A DNA stretch of 64,000 nt, taken from Collimonas fungivorans Ter331. GTDB taxonomy: Bacteria; Pseudomonadota; Gammaproteobacteria; Burkholderiales; Burkholderiaceae_D. Made by a program: the position numbers and the translations under genes. The notes under the pieces were generated by a model that did not search any database, was not told the DNA's origin, and saw only the letters and a program-made list of their open reading frames with translations. The stretch is from positions 1,583,317-1,647,316 of the forward strand of contig NC_015856.1 in assembly GCF_000221045.1 (NCBI RefSeq), given 5' to 3'. Shown piece after piece: positions 8,892 through 18,400 of this stretch; within the stretch, counting starts at the first letter, position 1; each line of letters begins with the position of its first letter.

Positions 8892-10703
8892 CTAGTCTTT
8901 TAAAATGGTCAAATAATTACTTTGATTTGGGCTTGTTTTAGGGGGAATACTTAGAAAAGTATTCAATGCACTCATCACGCGTTCAATGACCCCTTGCCAG
9001 TCTCCTGTTTGCTCCTGTCTGAACAATCTTGCACTCGGATACCAGGGACTATCCTCGCGATCCAGCAGCCAGCGCCAGTCCGGCACCCAGGGCAGCAGGA
9101 TCCAGACCGGCACTCCCAAGGCACCGCTCAAATGGGCGACGGAGGTGTCGACGCTGATGACCAGGTCGAGATTGGCGATGATCGCGGCAGTGTCGTCGAA
9201 ATCGGCAATGTCGTGGGCGACCACCCACAGCTTTGGTGTTTGCTGCACATAGGCGTGATCCGAAGCCCTGATGTCTTTCTGCACCAGGAAAAAATCCGCG
9301 CCTTCCAGTTGCAGCAGTGGTGCAAATTCCTGCAGCGGCATGGAGCGCCTGTGATCGTTGGTATTGCCGGCGTTGCCTGAACCGACCAGGCCGATTTTCA
9401 GTTTGCCGCCGGCGAAATCCTGGCGTTTTCTCCAGCTTTCTTTTTTCCCTGCGTCTGCTGTGAAATAAGAGGGTGGGGCCGGGATGGTCGCCAGTTCGGT
9501 CTTGAACACCAGCGGCAGGCTCATCAATGGCGTCTGGTAATCCACCGGCGCGAACTCTTCACCTATGGCGATCACCTGGAAATTTCCCATGGTCTGAGTA
9601 ATTGTTTTCAGCGCAGGGTCGACCTCCAGCACCACCTCGGCCCCCAGCGCCGCGACCAGCATGGCGTAGCGGCAAAACTGGATGGTGTCGCCCAGGCCCT
9701 GTTCCGACCATAACAAGATGCGCTTGCCGCCGATGGCTTGCCGGCCAAGCCACAACGGAATTTCGGTATGGCGCGGAAAATCCGCATTGCCTTTCTTCCA
9801 TCGGTATTCATAGCTTTGCCAGCCGGCTTCGAACTGCCCCAGCACTAGCTGCGACAACGATTGATTCGACAATGCATCCGCGTAGCCGGCTTGCAGGCCG
9901 ATGGCGCGCTGGTAGCTGTCGAGTGCTTGCTGGTGGCGGTTCATGCGGCTCAGGGTCAGGCCGTGGTCGCCCCAGGCTTCGGCATTGCCGGGCGCCAGCG
10001 CCAGGCCGGTTTCATTGTCGCTCAGGGATTCGGCGTAGCGTTCCAGCTTGTGCAGGATAACCGCACGGTCCAGCCAGTAGGCTGCGGTTTTCGGCGCCAG
10101 CGCGATGGCGCGGTCGAGGCTGGCAAGGGCATCGGCATAACGCTCCAGCTTGTCCAGCGCCAGGCTCTTTTTATACCAGCCGTCGGCCATGGCCGGCTGC
10201 AGCGCCAGCGCGCGGTCGAAATGAACCAGCGCTTCTTCATGCTGCTGCAACTGGTACAGCAGGGCGCCCTTGTGGGCCCAGCCGTCGGCGTAGTCGGGCC
10301 ATGCGGCCAGCGTCTGTTCGATGCATTCCAGCGCTTCCCGGCGGCGCTGCAGGCTGAGCAGGGTCACGGCCTTGGCCAGCAGGATCTCGGGCTTGACATA
10401 ACCCAATGCGATGATTTTTTCATAAGCGCGCAGGGCGGCTTCGAACTGGTCCGATTCAAACTGCACCCGGGCCAGTTTGTAGTACAGCGAGACATTCTTG
10501 TCGTCCAGCGCCAGCGCTTGCCCGAACAGCTGCACCGCTTCGCTGCGCTGGCCAGTGGCGGCGCAGATGACGCCGAGGATATGCAGGGCGTCGAAATTCT
10601 TCGGCTGGCTCGTCAGGATATCCTTGAGCGAGCGTTCGGCATGGGCGGTATTTCCGTTCTGGAAATCCTTGTATGCTTGCTGGATAAGATGCATCGTACT
10701 CAT
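8892..10703 (-). CDS. TPR protein with C-terminal glycosyltransferase-9-like domain
   Basis: 603 aa from the ATG at 10703, preferred over an upstream in-frame ATG because family similarity begins at MSTMHLIQQAY. About ten TPR repeats fill residues 1-300 (DALHILGVICAATGQRSEA, ALQPAMADGWYKKSLALDKL and so on). The last 290 residues resemble a heptosyltransferase/GT9 Rossmann fold: GKRILLWSEQGLGDTIQFCRY, KIGLVGSGNAGNTNDHRRSM and the nucleotide-sugar motif LDLVISVDTSVAHLSGALGVPVW. This architecture is common in Burkholderiales, often near flagellar or surface-glycan genes, and its acceptor is unknown. No glycan cluster is adjacent here. It has no signal peptide and is probably cytoplasmic. Confidence 0.82.
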   Translation of the reverse strand: MSTMHLIQQAYKDFQNGNTAHAERSLKDILTSQPKNFDALHILGVICAATGQRSEAVQLFGQALALDDKNVSLYYKLARVQFESDQFEAALRAYEKIIALGYVKPEILLAKAVTLLSLQRRREALECIEQTLAAWPDYADGWAHKGALLYQLQQHEEALVHFDRALALQPAMADGWYKKSLALDKLERYADALASLDRAIALAPKTAAYWLDRAVILHKLERYAESLSDNETGLALAPGNAEAWGDHGLTLSRMNRHQQALDSYQRAIGLQAGYADALSNQSLSQLVLGQFEAGWQSYEYRWKKGNADFPRHTEIPLWLGRQAIGGKRILLWSEQGLGDTIQFCRYAMLVAALGAEVVLEVDPALKTITQTMGNFQVIAIGEEFAPVDYQTPLMSLPLVFKTELATIPAPPSYFTADAGKKESWRKRQDFAGGKLKIGLVGSGNAGNTNDHRRSMPLQEFAPLLQLEGADFFLVQKDIRASDHAYVQQTPKLWVVAHDIADFDDTAAIIANLDLVISVDTSVAHLSGALGVPVWILLPWVPDWRWLLDREDSPWYPSARLFRQEQTGDWQGVIERVMSALNTFLSIPPKTSPNQSNYLTILKD

Positions 10704-10896
10704 TGCGTGCTCATTTTGTATTCTTGTGTGACTGGTTGAGAGCGGCTTGGGCCAACCGCAATTCATGGAAAGGGGAGCATAGCACCGGATCGGCGGTCAT
10801 CGGCTTTGGCGGAGCGAACGAAATCCGGTGTGAGTTATTGTAACTTCAGTTGTCAGATGGATTACACTGTGTGTTCTACATAACGGAGAGGGTCAT

Positions 10897-11349
10897 ATGG
10901 CCGGATGGGTGATGTGGATGTTGGCGGCTGGTCTGCTGGTGGTGATGGAACTGTTCACTACGACCTTGTATTTGCTGATGGTGGCGATTGGGCTGGCCGT
11001 CGGCGGCGTCGCCGCGCTGATAGGGTGGGGCGTGGAGTGGCAATTGCTGGTTGCCGCCGTGGTGGCCCTGGTTGCCACTTACCTTTTGCGGCGGAGCAAA
11101 TTCGGCCGCCGCACCAAGGTCCAGGCTGAGCGCGATCCGAATGTCAATCTCGACATCGGGCAGTCGATCACGGTCGAACAATGGCAGCAGGATGCCGGTG
11201 CGGCCGGTTATACGGCGCGTGTCAAGTATCGCGGCGCGATGTGGGATGTCGAACTGGCGCCGACGGCAAATGCGGATGGGGGGCTGTTTTTCATTCACGA
11301 GATACGCGGCAGCCGGCTGATTGTCGGCAACAGCCCGGGCCAACACTGA
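10897..11349 (+). CDS. NfeD-family membrane protein
   Basis: 150 aa. Two or three hydrophobic helices occupy residues 5-65 (WMLAAGLLVVMELFTTTLYL, LLVAAVVALVATYLL). A soluble OB-fold domain of about 75 aa follows (VNLDIGQSITVEQWQ, YTARVKYRGAMWDVELA). This is the short NfeD1b form, which partners with the SPFH protein encoded next. GGAGAGG precedes the ATG by 5-6 bases. The pair is thought to organise membrane microdomains. Only 61 bases separate it from the SPFH gene, so they form an operon. Confidence 0.9.
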   Translation: MAGWVMWMLAAGLLVVMELFTTTLYLLMVAIGLAVGGVAALIGWGVEWQLLVAAVVALVATYLLRRSKFGRRTKVQAERDPNVNLDIGQSITVEQWQQDAGAAGYTARVKYRGAMWDVELAPTANADGGLFFIHEIRGSRLIVGNSPGQH

Positions 11350-11410
11350 TCGGTCTCGGCTTTCGCTGTCATGCGGCGAATGACTGTTTTAATTCATAAG
11401 GGAAAAAATC

Positions 11411-12328
11411 ATGTTCGGAAGCGTCTCGTTAGTCTTGCTGGTGATTGTCATCATATTTATTGCCAAGACAATCAAAGTGGTGCCGCAGCAGCATGCCTGG
11501 GTGGTTGAGCGCCTGGGCAAATATCATGCAACCCTGGGGCCGGGCTTGAACATCGTGGTGCCGTTCGTCGACCGCGTCGCCTACAAGCACATCCTGAAGG
11601 AAATCCCGCTGGACGTGCCGCCGCAAGTTTGCATCACGCGCGACAATACGCAGTTGCAGGTGGACGGCATCCTGTATTTCCAGATTACCGATGCGATGCG
11701 GGCATCCTACGGCTCGTCCAACTACATCGCCGCCATCACGCAGCTGGCGCAAACCACGTTGCGTTCAGTAATCGGCAAGATGGAACTGGACAAGACATTC
11801 GAAGAGCGTGACCACATCAACACTACCATCGTCAGCGCCATCGACGAATCCGCCGCCAACTGGGGCGTCAAGGTGCTGCGTTATGAAATCAAGGACCTGA
11901 CGCCGCCGAAGGAAATCCTGCACGCGATGCAGGCGCAGATCACCGCCGAACGCGAGAAGCGGGCGCTGATCGCCGCCTCGGAAGGCCGCAAGCAGGAGCA
12001 GATCAATATCGCGACCGGTGAGCGCGAAGCGTCGATCGCCAAGTCCGAAGGCGAGAAGCAGGCCTCCATCAACCGCGCCCAGGGCCAGGCCGCGGCGATC
12101 CTGTCGATTGCCGAAGCCAGCGCCGAAGCGATCCGCAAGACTGCGGCTGCGATCCAGTCGCCTGGCGGTTCGGATGCCGTCAACCTGAAAGTGGCCGAGC
12201 AGTATGTGGCGGCGTTCGGGCAATTGGCGAAAACCAATAATTCGATCATCGTGCCAGCCAACCTGGGCGATATCAGCGGCTTGATCGCCACTGCCTTGCA
12301 AGTGGTCAAATCCCAGACCAAGTCTTAA
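11411..12328 (+). CDS. SPFH/stomatin-like membrane protein (QmcA/paraslipin type)
   Basis: 305 aa. One N-terminal membrane anchor (about residues 3-20) is followed by the SPFH/band-7 domain (VPQQHAWVVERLGKYHATLGPGLNIVVPFVDRV at about 25-55, then GILYFQITDAMRASYG). A long Ala/Glu/Lys-rich coiled coil follows (TAEREKRALIAASEGRKQ, 180-240), ending in the C-terminal oligomerisation segment. It should form large ring-like oligomers that scaffold membrane complexes or proteases such as FtsH. It follows nfeD in the same operon and ends at a strong terminator. Confidence 0.92.
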   Translation: MFGSVSLVLLVIVIIFIAKTIKVVPQQHAWVVERLGKYHATLGPGLNIVVPFVDRVAYKHILKEIPLDVPPQVCITRDNTQLQVDGILYFQITDAMRASYGSSNYIAAITQLAQTTLRSVIGKMELDKTFEERDHINTTIVSAIDESAANWGVKVLRYEIKDLTPPKEILHAMQAQITAEREKRALIAASEGRKQEQINIATGEREASIAKSEGEKQASINRAQGQAAAILSIAEASAEAIRKTAAAIQSPGGSDAVNLKVAEQYVAAFGQLAKTNNSIIVPANLGDISGLIATALQVVKSQTKS

Positions 12329-12334
12329 TCGGCA

Positions 12335-12386
12335 ATAAAAAAAGGGCGGGCCGGCGAAATGCATGTTTCGCCGGCCCGCCTTTTTT
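12335..12386. terminator. Bidirectional terminator between SPFH gene and smpB
   Basis: A-run 12336-12343, then GGGCGGGCCGGCGAAA pairing with TTTCGCCGGCCCGCC, loop TGCATG, then T6. It serves the convergent genes ending at 12328 and 12412; the A-run gives the T tract on the minus strand. Confidence 0.92.
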
Positions 12387-12411
12387 GTTGCGATCGTTTA
12401 TTGGCGTCGCT

Positions 12412-12861
12412 TCAACGCCGGTGCTGCTTCATCGCAGCCTGGACTTCCCGTTCGCCGTCGCGTTGCCGCTCGGTGTCGCGCTTGTCATGCTGCTTCTTGC
12501 CCTTGGCCAGGCCGATTTCGCATTTGATGCGGCCGCGCAGGTAGTGCAGGTTAATCGGCACCAGGGTATAGCCGGAACGTTCGACCTTGACGATCAGTTT
12601 CTTGATTTCCTCGGCATGCAGCAGCAGTTTGCGGGTGCGCACCGCTTCCGGATGGACGTGGCTGGAGGCGCTGAGCAGGGCGCTGATGTGGGCGCCGAAC
12701 AGGTAGATTTCGCCGTTGCGGACGATAACGTAGGCTTCTTTCAGGTTGGCGCGTCCGGCGCGGATGGACTTCACTTCCCAGCCATGCAGCTCCATGCCGG
12801 CTTCGAAACGCTCTTCGATGAAGTAGTCGTGGAAGACTTTTTTGTTGTCAATAATGCTCAT
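12412..12861 (-). CDS. smpB: SsrA-binding protein SmpB
   Basis: 149 aa. It binds tmRNA and carries it to stalled ribosomes for trans-translation. Family blocks: [84 protein letters not shown] and a basic C-terminal tail (residues 125-149) that reads the empty mRNA channel. It is divergent from ratA with a 67-base gap, a conserved arrangement. The tmRNA gene itself is not in this window. Confidence 0.96.
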   Translation of the reverse strand: MSIIDNKKVFHDYFIEERFEAGMELHGWEVKSIRAGRANLKEAYVIVRNGEIYLFGAHISALLSASSHVHPEAVRTRKLLLHAEEIKKLIVKVERSGYTLVPINLHYLRGRIKCEIGLAKGKKQHDKRDTERQRDGEREVQAAMKQHRR

Positions 12862-12928
12862 GTATTAGGAAAATCGCGCAGGTCGGTTAAAATTTCAAGT
12901 TGTGATTCTATCAAACGGTTGATATTCA

Positions 12929-13369
12929 ATGGCAGTAGTGCATAAAACGGTTCTTTTGGGATATAGCGCTGAACAGATGTTTGCGCTGGTCGACCGGGTC
13001 GAAGACTACCCGCAATTCCTGCCATGGTGCGGCGGGGTGGAGGTGCGTGAACGCGATGCCGGCAAGCTGGTGGCGACGCTGAATATACATTACCACGGCA
13101 TCAAGCAATCGTTTACTACGGAAAACACCAACACGCCGCCTACCAACATGCAGATGCGGCTGGTGGAGGGACCTTTCAAGCAGCTCGACGGCAACTGGAA
13201 CTTCAAGGCGCTGCGGGCCGACGCTTGCAAGATCGAATTCGACCTGCATTATGAATTTTCCAACCGCATCCTGGAAAAGCTGATCGGACCGGTATTCAGC
13301 ATGATCGCCAACAGTTTCGTCGATTCCTTCTGCAAGCGCGCCGATGCGGTGTATGGCCGCCATGACTGA
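12929..13369 (+). CDS. ratA: RatA-family START-domain protein (Coq10-like)
   Basis: 146 aa. A single START/polyketide-cyclase fold with the family blocks YSAEQMFALVDRVEDYPQFLPWCGGVEV and VEGPFKQLDGNWNFKAL, then FEFSNRILEKLIGPVFSMIA-like text near the C-terminus. In E. coli RatA was reported to block 70S ribosome association. In mitochondria and other bacteria the Coq10 homologue binds ubiquinone, so the name 'toxin' may not describe its main job. It lies divergently from smpB and overlaps rnfH by 8 bases, as in many proteobacteria. Confidence 0.9.
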   Translation: MAVVHKTVLLGYSAEQMFALVDRVEDYPQFLPWCGGVEVRERDAGKLVATLNIHYHGIKQSFTTENTNTPPTNMQMRLVEGPFKQLDGNWNFKALRADACKIEFDLHYEFSNRILEKLIGPVFSMIANSFVDSFCKRADAVYGRHD

Positions 13370-13670
13370 GACGGTGGCCGGCGAGATGCTGCTGATACAG
13401 ATACAGGTCTGCTACGCCAGCCCCGGCGTGCAGGCTTTGAAGCAGCTGTCGGTGCCGGCCGGGACACTGCTGCATGACGGCATCAAGCGCAGCGGCCTGC
13501 TGGAAGAGATACGTGAAATCGACCTCAGCTGCTGGCGGGTCGGCATCTACGGCAAGCTGAAGACGCTCGATACCGTGCTGCGCGACCAGGACCGGGTTGA
13601 AATCTACCGTCCGCTGATCGCCGATCCGATGGAGTCGCGCCGCAAGCGGGCCGATAAAAAAGCCCGCTGA
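13362..13670 (+). CDS. RnfH/RatB family protein (UPF0125)
   Basis: 102 aa from the ATG at 13362, which overlaps the ratA stop (ATGACTGA, 13362-13369). An in-frame ATG at 13344 is less likely because the family begins MTE.. before the first beta strand. It is a small beta-grasp (ubiquitin-like) protein: VCYASPGVQALKQLSVPAG, GIYGKLKTLDTVLRDQDRVEIYRPLIADP and a basic tail RRKRADKKAR. The function is uncertain. Its 3' end contains a minus-strand terminator that serves the convergent DUF4124 gene. Confidence 0.88.
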   Translation: MTETVAGEMLLIQIQVCYASPGVQALKQLSVPAGTLLHDGIKRSGLLEEIREIDLSCWRVGIYGKLKTLDTVLRDQDRVEIYRPLIADPMESRRKRADKKAR

Positions 13671-13678
13671 AGGCGGGC
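13656..13678 (-). terminator. Terminator of the DUF4124 gene, buried in the end of rnfH
   Basis: Read on the minus strand: GCCCGC, loop CTTCA, GCGGGC, then T6. The hairpin spans the rnfH stop codon, and its T tract is the AAAAAA encoding Lys-Lys near the rnfH C-terminus. Confidence 0.85.
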
Positions 13679-13696
13679 CTGTCGGGGTTTGCTGCC

Positions 13697-14221
13697 TTAT
13701 TGGCAATCGTTCAAGGTTTCCCGGTTCTGCGCATTTTGCTGCGCCCGCTGCTGGTCGCTCATGAATGAGCGCTGGCCGTTGGCGTCGGTCTGGGCAACCC
13801 TGGCGCCGGAATCCAGGGTGCGCTGGTTGGCGCGGGCGCGGGCGCAATTCTCTGCCTTGTTGGAGGCCAGCTTGGCTTCCTGCTCGGCCTTCTTGTTCTT
13901 CTCCGCCAGTTCGGTCTTGCGCTTTTGGAACGCTGCATTCTGTTCGGCGACGGTCGGCGGCGCTTTTGCTTCCGGCTTGCTGTCCGCGGCGGCGTCGGCG
14001 GCGGCTCCAGGCTCTTCTTCGGCGGCGCCGCGCGGCAGGCTTTGGCTCGGCGTTTTCAGGATGCGCTTGTTCGGCACCGAGGAGGGCGGCGGCATGTCTG
14101 AGTACTGCTTCACGCCTTTTTCATCCAGCCACACGAATTGCGCCAGGGCGGACGTCGCCAGGCTGAGCAAGACCATTGCTGCGGCGGCGGAAAAGACATG
14201 TTTCAGGCGGATTGCATTCAT
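13697..14221 (-). CDS. Periplasmic DUF4124-domain protein
   Basis: 174 aa from the ATG at 14221, chosen because AAGGA lies 7 bases upstream and a clean signal peptide starts there (MNAIRLKHVFSAAAAMVLLSLATSALA, cleavage after ALA). The DUF4124 core follows at once (FVWLDEKGVKQYSDMPPPSSVPNKRIL). A disordered Ala/Glu/Lys-rich coiled region follows (LAEKNKKAEQEAKLASNKAE), then a conserved tail ending RETLNDCQ with two Cys. The family is abundant in Burkholderiales and its role is unknown; an envelope-associated function is likely from the export signal. Confidence 0.85.
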   Translation of the reverse strand: MNAIRLKHVFSAAAAMVLLSLATSALAQFVWLDEKGVKQYSDMPPPSSVPNKRILKTPSQSLPRGAAEEEPGAAADAAADSKPEAKAPPTVAEQNAAFQKRKTELAEKNKKAEQEAKLASNKAENCARARANQRTLDSGARVAQTDANGQRSFMSDQQRAQQNAQNRETLNDCQ

Positions 14222-14369
14222 TGCTGTTCCTTGGGGCGATAGAAGTAGATTGAGCGCAGATTTCGCCATGTTTCACTAGCTGTGTCAATTGATCGGTAGT
14301 GCTTTGTGGAAATATTTTCTCCGTTGTGGCTAAAATTGCGCAACGTTAGGCGAGTTGTCCGGTTTTCTG

Positions 14370-15862
<1,493 letters not shown>

Positions 15863-15889
15863 TCGAAGAGATACCGATCTTGTCCAGGA

Positions 15890-15925
15890 ACGCGCCACCT
15901 GTGGAGTACACCACAGGTGGCGCGT
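15890..15925 (+). promoter_or_regulatory. Perfect 15-bp hairpin between guaB and guaA
   Basis: ACGCGCCACCTGTGG (15890-15904) pairs perfectly with CCACAGGTGGCGCGT (15911-15925), loop AGTACA. It is followed by GCAGTTTAAAG rather than a clean T run. It could be an attenuator, an RNA processing/stability element or a partial terminator that sets the guaB:guaA ratio. Confidence 0.6.
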
Positions 15926-15974
15926 GCAGTTTAAAGATTCTCATTTTTGCTAAATCAGCTACCAGGCATCCACC

Positions 15975-17555
15975 ATGCACTCAAAAATCCTCATCCTCGA
16001 TTTCGGCTCCCAGGTTACCCAACTGATCGCACGGCGCGTGCGCGAAGCTGGTGTGTTTTCCGAGGTTTATCCCTACGATGTGTCCGACGAATTCGTCCGC
16101 AACTACGGTGCTTCCGGCGTGATCTTGTCGGGCGGCCCGAATAGCGTGACCGACGGCGATACGCCGCGCGCGCCGCAAGCGGTGTTCGAGCTGGGCGTGC
16201 CGGTGTTCGGCATCTGCTACGGCATGCAAACCATGGCCGAGCAGCTGGGCGGCAAGGTCGAGATGGGCAAGGTGCGTGAATTCGGTTACGCCGAAGTGCG
16301 CGCGCGCGGCCATACCGCGCTGCTGAAAGATATCAGCGATTTCGTGACGCCGGATTCGCATGCCATGCTGAAAGTCTGGATGAGCCATGGCGACAAGGTC
16401 AACGCCATGCCGCCGGGTTTCAAGCTGATGGCATCGACCCCGAACTGCCCGATCGCCGGCATGGCCGACGACGAGCGCAGGTTCTACGCGGTGCAGTTCC
16501 ATCCTGAAGTCACCCACACGGTGCAGGGCGAAGCGATCCTGACCCGTTTTGTCATCGACATCTGCGGTTGCAAGCCGGACTGGAACATGCCGGACTACAT
16601 CGCTGAAGCAGTCGAGTCGATCCGCAAACAGGTCGGCAGCGACGAAGTGATCCTGGGCCTGTCCGGCGGCGTCGACAGCAGTGTCGCCGCCGCCTTGATC
16701 CACCGCGCCATCGGCGACCAGCTGACCTGCGTCTTCGTCGACCACGGCCTGCTGCGCCTGGACGAAGGCAAGATGGTGATGGAGATGTTCGCCCAGAACC
16801 TCGGCGTCAAGGTGATCCATGTCGACGCCACCGCGCAATTCATGGGCCACCTGGCCGGTGTCACCGATCCGGAAGCCAAGCGCAAGATCATCGGCCGCGA
16901 ATTCGTCGAAGTGTTCCAGGCCGAATCGGCCAAGCTGCAGAATGCCAAATGGCTGGCGCAAGGCACGATCTACCCGGACGTCATCGAAAGCGCCGGCAAA
17001 GGCAAGAACGCCGCTCACACCATCAAGAGCCACCACAATGTCGGCGGCCTGCCGGAAACCCTGAACCTGCAGCTGCTGGAACCGTTGCGCGAGCTGTTCA
17101 AGGATGAAGTGCGCAAGCTGGGCGTCGCGCTCGGCCTGCCGCATGCCATGGTGTACCGTCATCCGTTCCCGGGCCCGGGTCTGGGCGTGCGCATCCTGGG
17201 CGAAGTCAAAAAAGAATTCGCCGACCTGCTGCGCCGTGCCGACGCCATCTTCATCGAAGAGCTGCGCAACACCAAGGACGACCAGGACGAAACCTGGTAC
17301 GACAAGACCAGCCAGGCGTTTGCGGTGTTCTTGCCGGTCAAGTCAGTCGGCGTGATGGGCGATGGCCGTACCTACGAATATGTGGTGGCCTTGCGCGCGG
17401 TGCAGACGCAGGATTTCATGACTGCGCATTGGGCTCACCTGCCGCATGAGTTGCTGGGACGGGTGTCGAACCGCATCATCAATGAAGTGCGCGGGATCAA
17501 TCGGGTGGTGTACGATATTTCGGGTAAGCCGCCGGCGACTATCGAGTGGGAATGA
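15975..17555 (+). CDS. guaA: GMP synthase (glutamine-hydrolysing)
   Basis: 526 aa. It aminates XMP to GMP. The class I glutamine amidotransferase domain has its Cys in [16 protein letters not shown] (about residue 83) and the His-Glu pair in [11 protein letters not shown]. The ATP pyrophosphatase P-loop is [20 protein letters not shown] (about 230). The C-terminal dimerisation domain ends [17 protein letters not shown]. The 3' end of guaA is a known integration target for some genomic islands, and the sequence after it is AT-rich and gene-poor. Confidence 0.98.
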   Translation: MHSKILILDFGSQVTQLIARRVREAGVFSEVYPYDVSDEFVRNYGASGVILSGGPNSVTDGDTPRAPQAVFELGVPVFGICYGMQTMAEQLGGKVEMGKVREFGYAEVRARGHTALLKDISDFVTPDSHAMLKVWMSHGDKVNAMPPGFKLMASTPNCPIAGMADDERRFYAVQFHPEVTHTVQGEAILTRFVIDICGCKPDWNMPDYIAEAVESIRKQVGSDEVILGLSGGVDSSVAAALIHRAIGDQLTCVFVDHGLLRLDEGKMVMEMFAQNLGVKVIHVDATAQFMGHLAGVTDPEAKRKIIGREFVEVFQAESAKLQNAKWLAQGTIYPDVIESAGKGKNAAHTIKSHHNVGGLPETLNLQLLEPLRELFKDEVRKLGVALGLPHAMVYRHPFPGPGLGVRILGEVKKEFADLLRRADAIFIEELRNTKDDQDETWYDKTSQAFAVFLPVKSVGVMGDGRTYEYVVALRAVQTQDFMTAHWAHLPHELLGRVSNRIINEVRGINRVVYDISGKPPATIEWE

Positions 17556-17600
17556 TCCGATGTCTAGCACTCGCTAGTACTCAGAAGTAAAAAATGCCTG

Positions 17601-17628
17601 AAAGCCCGCGTAAATGCGGGCTTTTTTG
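17601..17628 (+). terminator. Rho-independent terminator of guaA
   Basis: AAAGCCCGC, loop GTAAAT, GCGGGCTTTTTT. A near-copy with similar flanks lies at 32794-32820. Confidence 0.92.
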
Positions 17629-18400
17629 CTTTTTGGTTCGGCATTGGCTGGTACGCTAACATATAGCTCCAACTGCTCACGGAGCAACAGTCAGGCGGAA
17701 ATCGTCGTTTAAAGCGTGCCTTCGCTGCTGCGTGAGTCCCCTCGAGGCGGCACCAATTCCTCCCTTCGCGGCCGTCGCTCTATTGCACGCAGGACCGCGC
17801 GTAAGAGTGAGTAATCCTATTCAAACGCCCCAAATATTGGCGGAAATTCCTACATTATTTTAAGGATTGTCTGATTGAAATTCATTCTGACATTCTTCAC
17901 TATTGCAATTAGAAAATTAAATCAACACCTCTCTAAGCAAATAGCTAATGTTGTGACAAGAGACGTTGTATGAAGTTTTTTACAGTGCAACTAGCCGGCA
18001 TTATTCGATATTTCGGATTTGTTTTCAGACGACGAATACGTTAATAAAGTTGAAAATCTTATGTACTAAATCGGGCTTTATTCAGACTAACCGAGCCGAC
18101 TGTACTGGGCATCAATCGTCAACACGAAGCGCAAATTCTACTTATTCTGTGCGACGCGGCTCATCTCTAATATCTGACCTCATTGCATAGAGGGCAGATG
18201 AAAAAAGAAAAGAATAGGCGGGAACGGTTGGTGCTGCCATATGCTCTTGCGGTTTTTTGCATTCATTGACAGCGATTTTATCTGCGATGGGCCAAAGACG
18301 TCTTCGCAAGCAATTTTTCACCACGTAATTTAGCGTAAGACACTGGGAGTACAAGTTTTTCAGACTGTGTTTGCCGCAAGTTATTCACTCGAGTAGATCC
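17629..18400. other. AT-rich gap after guaA, no convincing gene
   Basis: About 770 bases with clearly lower GC than the flanking genes. Short frames on both strands lack ribosome sites and family features. At 17733-17755 the text GAGTCCCCTCGAGGCGGCACCA resembles a tRNA T-arm/acceptor end, but no matching 5' half is present. It may be the scar of a past insertion at the guaA 3' end and should also hold the promoter of the autotransporter at 18401. Confidence 0.5.

Noticed and set aside
8623-8895. 90-codon plus-strand frame after ppsA
   Set aside because: It starts inside the ppsA terminator hairpin and is antisense to the antitoxin remnant, which has a ribosome site and family motifs.
12929-13670. 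ratA-rnfH as a classical toxin-antitoxin module
   Set aside because: Despite the RatA/RatB names, the pair is a conserved housekeeping neighbour of smpB, and RatA homologues act as ubiquinone-binding START proteins.
17733-17755. tRNA gene
   Set aside because: Only a T-arm/acceptor-like end is seen; no D-arm, anticodon arm or matching 5' acceptor strand precedes it.
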